38,667 nucleotides of DNA, from positions 1-38,667 of the IMG/VR virus record IMGVR_UViG_3300049008_000029, one strand, 5' to 3'. Position numbers and translations under genes: made by a program. The notes beneath the pieces were generated by a model. That model saw only the letters and a program-made list of their open reading frames with translations. It had not been told where the DNA came from and did no database searches. Positions 36,998 to 38,667 of this stretch are shown in pieces (the first letter of the stretch is position 1; every line of letters begins with the position of its first letter). Source of the DNA: a virus.

Positions 36998-38667
36998 TGG
37001 CATCAAATAACATTGCTCGACTTGGTGTAGTCCTCGGGATCGACACGGCAGAATTCACCTCGGCTATTGATCGGGCTAGAGCGCAGACTCGCCAGATGGC
37101 TGCTGAGATGAAGCGCGACATGAATGCCGCTGCCGGTGAAATTCTTGCGCTTAAATTTGCCACAGAAGACTACGGTAAGACGCTGACTAAAGTAGAACAG
37201 GTTGAGCGTGAATTAAAGAGTGGCCGCTATAAGAGTCTGGATATTGAAAGCACAATGAAAGAGCGGCTGCTTGCCGCTGCTGCTGCATATGATGCCAAGG
37301 CCGCTGCTGCAAAGAATCTTGCTGAAGTTGAAGCCGCTGCTGATGCCAAGAAACGATCTACTCAGATAGCAACTGATCAGGGCGCTCGTGAACTTCAATC
37401 GATGAAATATGCGATTGAGGATTACGGCAAATCCGCTACTAAAGTTACCCAAATGGAACGGGCATTTGCTACGGGCCATTTGCAGGCAGCGTCCCCAGAA
37501 GTCAAAAAAGAATTGCTTGCACATGCTGCGGCAATGGACAAGCTGGCTGGTTCCACCAAGGTGGCAGCAACGGCCCAAACTGGCCTGACCAACACCCAAA
37601 AGCTGAACATCAATTATCAGCTTACTGACTTTGTCACCCAGGTTGCTTCTGGGCAGTCTGTAATGATTGCAGCGCTCCAGCAAGGTGGGCAGTTGAAGGA
37701 CACCTTTGGTGGCGTTGGCGGGGCGCTCAAGGCTTTGGGGCAATTCTTTACGCCAGCAATAGTGGGCTTTGGCTCTTTGGCGGCAGTGATTGGTACGGTT
37801 GCCTATGCAGCTTATTCTGGACATGAAGAATTTAATGCATTAAAAGATTCAATTGCATTGACGGGCAATTATTCTAAAGTAACTGCTGGTGATTTTTATC
37901 TTATGGCTGATGCCATGAGCAGCACATCTAGAGCTTCTATTGGAGAAGCTAAAGATGTAATGTCTGCCATGCTTAGTACTGGGCAATTTACTAAACAATC
38001 ATTTGATACAGTTGGCAAAGCGGTAATTAAATTTTCTGAGCTTACAGGATTGTCTGCTAAAGATGCAGCAGCAAAACTTATTCCATCATTGGATGGTACG
38101 GCTCAATCTGCATTGCGTTTAAACAATCAATACAACTTTTTGACATTAGCGCAATACAAAAATATTGAAGCATTAAACGCGCAATACAAATACCAAGAAG
38201 CAATTGTTCTTACTGCCGATCTTTTGACTGAAAGCTGGAAAAATAATCAAAGAAGTTTAGGCTATCTTGAACAAGCCTATGAATCTACAACAAAAACAGT
38301 TAAAAACTTTTGGGATGCATTAACTGGGTTTGGAAGAGATAAAACTCCAGAAGAAAAAGTTGAAGCATTAAAAAAATCAATAATTAATTTACAAAAAGAT
38401 TTGGAATTAAATCCAACTGCACTTTTGCAAAGCGGCAAAGGTGGTGATGATGTTACAAGAAAGAAAGCAATTCTTCTTAAATCTGCAAAAGAATTAACAG
38501 ATTTGCAAAACGAAATTGCTAATAGCAATAAAGATAAAGCTGAAAAAGACCTTACAAATAAATATGCAGCTGAAAAATCTACCCGTCAACAAAAAGAAGG
38601 TGAACTAGCTAAAGCGGAAATCAAAGAACGCTATGATTTGTTGCGTGTTGGAAAAAGCGAAGAAGCA
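36997..38667 (+). CDS. Tape measure protein, N-terminal part (continues at 136-1281)
   Basis: Starts MASNNIARLGVVLGIDTAEFTSAI and proceeds through a duplicated N-terminal segment: ATEDYGKTLTKVEQVER and AIEDYGKSATKVTQMER. A hydrophobic segment at about residues 249-272 (QFFTPAIVGFGSLAAVIGTVAYA) is the probable membrane-penetrating part. After about 37820 the DNA becomes strongly A/T-rich with Lys/Asn/Ile-rich coding, continuing over the join to about base 480. The window ends in this gene and the frame continues at base 136. The family role is tail length control and DNA delivery. Confidence 0.93.
   Translation, partial: MASNNIARLGVVLGIDTAEFTSAIDRARAQTRQMAAEMKRDMNAAAGEILALKFATEDYGKTLTKVEQVERELKSGRYKSLDIESTMKERLLAAAAAYDAKAAAAKNLAEVEAAADAKKRSTQIATDQGARELQSMKYAIEDYGKSATKVTQMERAFATGHLQAASPEVKKELLAHAAAMDKLAGSTKVAATAQTGLTNTQKLNINYQLTDFVTQVASGQSVMIAALQQGGQLKDTFGGVGGALKALGQFFTPAIVGFGSLAAVIGTVAYAAYSGHEEFNALKDSIALTGNYSKVTAGDFYLMADAMSSTSRASIGEAKDVMSAMLSTGQFTKQSFDTVGKAVIKFSELTGLSAKDAAAKLIPSLDGTAQSALRLNNQYNFLTLAQYKNIEALNAQYKYQEAIVLTADLLTESWKNNQRSLGYLEQAYESTTKTVKNFWDALTGFGRDKTPEEKVEALKKSIINLQKDLELNPTALLQSGKGGDDVTRKKAILLKSAKELTDLQNEIANSNKDKAEKDLTNKYAAEKSTRQQKEGELAKAEIKERYDLLRVGKSEEA
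38542..38667 (+). repeat. Terminal redundancy, right copy (126 bp)
   Basis: Identical to bases 10-135; see the left copy. Removing one copy gives a circular genome of about 38,532 bases. Confidence 0.9.

Noticed and set aside
10-38667. The 126-base end repeat as a biological direct terminal repeat
   Set aside because: It lies in the middle of the tape measure gene and its frame continues across the join, as expected from assembly of a circular or permuted genome.

Overview
This window is a complete double-stranded DNA tailed-phage genome, almost certainly of a siphovirus, opened inside its tape-measure gene. Bases 10-135 are repeated exactly at 38542-38667, and the reading frame runs through the join. 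The molecule is therefore circular or circularly permuted as assembled, about 38.53 kb per unit. The head module is HK97-type, the tail is lambda/GTA-like (tape measure with a lambda gpH-type C-terminus, G/GT frameshift, J-like hub), and the lysozyme is T4-like. These point to a Gram-negative host. The DUF3310, P22-Cro and 3TM-holin genes would suit a freshwater betaproteobacterium, but the host is my inference. I see no integrase, CI-type repressor, excisionase, tRNA or CRISPR array.

Layout. (A) A rightward structural and lysis block runs from 25307 through the join to 12356. It holds HNH endonuclease, TerS, TerL, portal, protease, two tandem capsid paralogues, connector and closure proteins, two tandem tail-tube paralogues, small genes, the G/GT chaperone with a -1 frameshift signal, an HK97-gp10-like protein, tape measure, tail-tip proteins, a GNAT-like protein, a J-like hub, a very long fibre with an S74 autocleaving chaperone, and lysis genes. 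(B) A leftward early operon runs from 19690 down to 12340. It holds a Sak4-like ATPase, a DUF669 protein, a Cas4/RecB-like nuclease, an SF2 helicase, a VRR-NUC nuclease and then about eleven very small genes, most coupled by ATGA overlaps. (C) A short rightward operon at 19803-21852 holds a P22-Cro-like regulator overlapping a Prim-Pol/helicase gene, followed by iterons and A/T-rich hairpin DNA that look like a replication origin. (D) An A/T-rich leftward cassette at 22909-24587 carries six small genes, including a Gp88-like protein, and ends at a strong bidirectional terminator. It lies between two unusual G/C-rich tandem arrays built on a CAGG decamer/undecamer (22381-22815 and 24715-25035).

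Working picture. Divergent early promoters at about 19740-19775 drive recombination functions to the left and Cro plus replication functions to the right. Late transcription makes heads, tails and lysis proteins. The most unusual parts are the paired CAGG arrays around cassette D, the simultaneous tandem duplication of capsid and tail-tube genes, and a cro without a recognisable cI.
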